A DNA stretch of 64,000 bases from Portunus trituberculatus. Lineage: Eukaryota; Arthropoda; Malacostraca; Decapoda; Portunidae. The notes under the pieces were generated by a model. That model did no database searches. It saw only the letters and a list, made by a program, of their open reading frames with translations, and had not been told where the DNA came from. The stretch covers positions 24,551,175 to 24,615,174 of the forward strand of contig NC_059304.1 in assembly GCF_017591435.1 (NCBI RefSeq), written 5' to 3'. The translations under genes and the position numbers were made by a program. Of the stretch, positions 52,776 through 64,000 are shown one piece after another. The first letter of the stretch is position 1. Every line of letters starts with the position of its first letter.

Positions 52776-53730
52776 CTGGAGAGAAAGGGTTTGGCTTTCA
52801 CTTTATTTTCTTCACAACTCAAGTTACTCACATACATTGATCCTAATATCTAGTTAGGAGACACAAATCAACTGCACTCCCCCTAAGCTCTCTGCATGTG
52901 CAGCTACAAAGAAACTCTACGTTTATACTCATTCTGCATTCTCTTTAGGACTTCAGATTAATGCTATAAAGGAACTCCACATCAATTAGTATACTCACCT
53001 TGGGCACCCTTTGGAACCTCAAATCAATTACTTTCATGTTCTGTTGTATATTACAGAACTCCAAAAATTTACAAATACTATGCTCTTTTATAATTCAAAA
53101 TCCCGTCCATTCATCTTGACCTCTCCTTAGATAGACACAACTCAACACTTTTTGACACACATCACCAACTCCACCTACCAGAACAGAAAGGATTTCAGAT
53201 TTATTACAGTCCAAACTCATTCTTTATACTTACTGTGGACTGGATTGGAATGAAGAGCCTGTGGAAAGGAAGCACCATTATAATCAAAACCTTATCAGCT
53301 CTTTATTCTTCAGATCAGAAAATTACTTTGTGATCAATAACTGGAACAGTTCTTAAGTGTATATAGTGTCTTTTAAAAACACTTACCATTACCATTAATT
53401 TTGTGGCAGTGACCAGCAGTGCCACTGTTACAATGCTATTCAACCACATCTTTTGAAGCACTGATCAGAGCAGCATCAGCAATAGCTGCAATGGTGGTGG
53501 TGGTGGCAGTGACAGAAAGGTAGTGGTGGAGGAAGCCAGCCCCCAGTCCCCAGCCCTCATGCTCCAGTGTGGAGGCCCCTATGATGGAGTCATGACCTAA
53601 TGACACACTTTTCTGATAGTTCTTCCTCACTACCTCTGTTTATGTGTGGCAGTACTCAATAATCAAATATCCATAATGTTTCTATGCCCTTCTGCTGATA
53701 TGTACATTGAATTATATTTGAAAAACATTT

Positions 53731-53734
<4 letters not shown>
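52776..53734 (-). other. upstream region of the protease homologue
   Basis: Should contain the missing 5' exon(s). Candidates only: 53258-53234 (CCACAG acceptor, GTAAGT donor) and 53428-53389 (AACAG acceptor, GTAAGT donor). Their combined frame ends MALHSNP and could fit a signal peptide, but this is weak. A 64-codon frame at 53630-53436 has no recognisable domain. Confidence 0.35.

Positions 53735-53812
<78 letters not shown>
53735..53812. repeat. (AT)n microsatellite
   Basis: A 78-bp AT run between the protease homologue and PCGF3, just before an S2 SINE. Confidence 0.95.
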
Positions 53813-53815
<3 letters not shown>

Positions 53816-53841
53816 GAAAACAGCTATACAATCATTGCCTG

Positions 53842-54153
53842 TTTTTTTTTTTTTTTACGTTGAGGCCTATAGGGCCTGTAGTCTCACTTGAAGAGTGTGT
53901 AGAAAACGTTGTCCTGCTTCCGCCCATTAGTGGCACAGACAATTTTATTTACAGTGGTACCAATATTAGGGCCCATATCACCACACAAGCTCATCTTGGG
54001 TGTAACCACCTAAAACCTGGGTATCATGGTGACATGTAGGTAACTTTAAACCATTCAACAAAGTGTTTAAGGCTGTACATGGTGGGATTCGAACCTACGC
54101 ATGGACGTCTGCCCGATCCCACGCTCACCACCTTAATCACTACGCCACCGCCT
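53842..54153 (-). mobile_element. tRNA-derived SINE (family S2), copy 3
   Basis: Minus-strand head GGCGGTGGCGTAGTGATTAA (A box), GGTTCGAATCC B box, body and A-tail (T-tract at 53842-53857). The head is the least diverged of the three copies. Confidence 0.9.
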
Positions 54154-54201
54154 CCCTGTGTTCCATATTCTTGTGCAATCTTAACCATGAGTTCTAGATT
54201 G

Positions 54202-54238
<37 letters not shown>

Positions 54239-54825
54239 ATATTGTACCTTCATCTTGACACCTTTCAATGTCATTAGATACATACACACAGACACTCACA
54301 CAGCTACAAGCCATTCATACAACTTCACAAGTAACTGATCTGAGTTCTATAAATCTTCTATTCAACAATGTACTAATAAAGGAGTTCATCAGGGAAACTT
54401 GTATGTAATTTAGTATAACTTTATTGCATTCAGTATGAAGTGAGTTTGAATATGTCAGTCTAACAAAAAGGTATGAGTATGATTTCAATCATGCACCCAG
54501 TCATGCTTCTTTCATGGCTTTCACTTAAACACCTTCATGTTATACTAAATGTGTGTGTGGTGTGAGGCAAAAAATGCCATCACAGCCCTTATATGTACAC
54601 TAAAATAAAATATATTTGTAAAAATGAAGTCAAATCCCCTATGTATAAAAAAGCCTTGCATTATTTCACACACACACACACACAAAGAAAATTACAGTTT
54701 ACAATAAATTATCTTTCCTGGTTGAAACTTACCTTAGTCCAACATTTCTAAAAACAAAGAAAAAAAAATCAATGTTTTTTTTAGATCATACAATCTCTCC
54801 TTAAAGGTTCTCATAAATAAGAAGT

Positions 54826-54908
<83 letters not shown>

Positions 54909-54937
54909 CAGAGTAGTGTCCTATAAGAAACAGTCCC
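54154..54937 (-). other. 3' flank of PCGF3
   Basis: A-tract at 54201-54234, (TG)n at 54828-54907, and a minus-strand AATAAAG at about 54419-54425 that could be the poly(A) signal about 515 nt after the stop. No coding region recognised. Confidence 0.45.
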
Positions 54938-62915
<7,978 letters not shown>

Positions 62916-62973
62916 CCTGGACCTTCACACTGCTGGTTAACACTGCAAAATGGAGAGTAACTGATATACATAC

Positions 62974-62985
<12 letters not shown>

Positions 62986-63058
<73 letters not shown>
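62986..63058. repeat. (AT)n microsatellite upstream of PCGF3
   Basis: A 73-bp AT run next to a short (CATA)n tract, about 70 bp upstream of the PCGF3 start codon (minus-strand sense), in the 5' UTR intron or flank. Confidence 0.95.
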
Positions 63059-63059
<1 letters not shown>

Positions 63060-63063
<4 letters not shown>

Positions 63064-63770
63064 GTGTTCATTTTGGTTCTCCTACACCACTCTCTTTTTT
63101 GGGAACACCAACTGAACAATTTTCTTTTCTTTTTTATTAGGATTCCAAAAAAGGAAGTAAGATCAAAAGTAGCATATCTCATACAGTTAGTTTATTATCC
63201 ATTACCAATATCACAATAGTAAGCCCTCTATGTGTACTAGTCATACAAAACCTAGATTAAAAAGCACATTTAGACTACATTAAGGCATGTGTTCAGGTAA
63301 ATGTCTATTTTCTTTCACTATCCACAACAGACTTACAGGCCTGATGAATATCCATCCAGGGTTTTCAAAAGAGGACAGCGCAAGTGTGCCAAATTGGGTT
63401 TCATTAATGTAACTTAGCCTGTAATTTTCTGAACTTAACCTAATTTCATGAACTCTACATAACAGCATTAGTTCATGTGGTCATTTGTATTTCATCATGA
63501 TTATCAAGGCTAGTGTAGGTGAAAAAAAAAAAAAAAAAACAGCTAACATTCCATTGCTAAAAGGTAATTTCAGTCAGTGTTCTTTTAACATGTCGAGTCG
63601 AAGGGTTAGTAAGATGAGAATTATCCAAGGAAAGTGGAAAGGATAGTAAAATAGGAATTATTAAAAGAATTATGTATTATAAAGAAGAACCATGACCTAT
63701 ACACTAATACCACTGATTAAACCAACATATATTACTCTATCCCACATGTTAGCTTGAGAAAACTATTAGG
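63060..63770. other. 5' flank of PCGF3, nothing recognised
   Basis: No coding frame with a domain. An A-tract lies at 63522-63539. Promoter elements cannot be marked with confidence. Confidence 0.4.
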
Positions 63771-64000
63771 TATGCATGCCTCCCCTCCTCCTGCATCCTT
63801 GCTGCACAAGGCTTTCTTCTTCCTCTCACCTCTATTCTGTTCAATTCTCTAATGCAAGAATTAATCAGCCCTCTCAATCTTTCATACCTTTTTCTGGTAA
63901 ACTCTGGAACCCCCTGCCTGTGTCTGTATTTCCAACTTCCTATGACTTGACTTCACTGAAGAGGGAGGTTTCAAGACATTTGGCCCTGTCCTTTGGCTAA
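63771..64000 (+). mobile_element. jockey-like LINE fragment (family J), cut by window end
   Basis: MPPLLLHPCCTRLSSSSHLY, VQFSNARINQPSQSFIPFSG and KLWNPLPVSVFPTSYDLTSL give the C-terminal region of the family in an open frame reaching the window end. Confidence 0.85.

Noticed and set aside
53436..53630. 64-codon minus-strand frame upstream of the protease homologue
   Set aside because: Ala/Thr-rich from a GGT-type repeat; no clear splice sites or signal peptide, so not called as an exon.

Overview
This is eukaryotic nuclear DNA, most probably from a decapod crustacean (a crab-like genome). That identification is an inference. It rests on spliced genes with GT..AG introns, very long dinucleotide tracts ((AT), (AG), (AC)), TTAGG-type telomere-like motifs, and several LINE families whose proteins look like those that fill decapod genomes. 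No bacterial-type genes, true tRNA or rRNA genes, or CRISPR arrays were found.

Four host genes can be read exon by exon. (1) A phytanoyl-CoA-dioxygenase (PhyH) family gene on the + strand, 3098-14093, whose upstream exons lie outside the window. Two of its exons sit inside the loop of a ~1.85 kb inverted repeat. (2) A complete proteasome assembly chaperone 2 gene (PSMG2), - strand, 20340-16698, seven exons, 248 codons. (3) A CUB-domain serine-protease homologue, - strand, ~52775-49196, whose catalytic His and Ser positions are both replaced. (4) A complete PCGF3-type Polycomb RING-finger gene, - strand, 62915-54938, five exons, 222 codons.

The rest is mostly mobile DNA, often nested. At 30496-42922 a Gypsy LTR retrotransposon (- strand, 4-bp target duplication ATAC, tRNA-Leu-type primer site) is split by an I-superfamily, RNase H-bearing LINE (30956-36866, 11-bp target duplication). 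Three partial or near-complete CR1-like LINEs end in AGGTAAATAC followed by (AC)n. A second CR1-like family ends in TTATGTTC repeats; one copy, in a PCGF3 intron, is interrupted by a hAT-type element with a perfect 8-bp duplication. A jockey-like LINE family has at least six 3' fragments. There are three tRNA-derived SINE families (seven copies), two neighbouring PIF/Harbinger-like elements, pogo-like elements with CCGGGGT-type inverted ends, a possible piggyBac-like bracket, and two candidate solo LTRs.

Layout: 1-14200 PhyH gene with the inverted repeat and nested LINEs; 14460-16375 LINE/SINE nest and (AG)n; 16698-20340 PSMG2; 20700-29150 DNA transposons, a SINE and a CR1 LINE; 30170-42926 the LINE-in-Gypsy nest; 43640-48400 SINEs and a near-complete CR1 LINE; 49196-52775 serine-protease homologue; 54938-62915 PCGF3 with LINE-packed introns; 63771-64000 another jockey-like fragment. 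I see no shared operon-like function among the host genes. No clearly new biological system is evident; the strongest leads are the exon-flanking inverted repeat, the pseudo-enzyme, the microsatellite that supplies a splice-site pyrimidine tract, and the LINE/SINE/(AC)n association.
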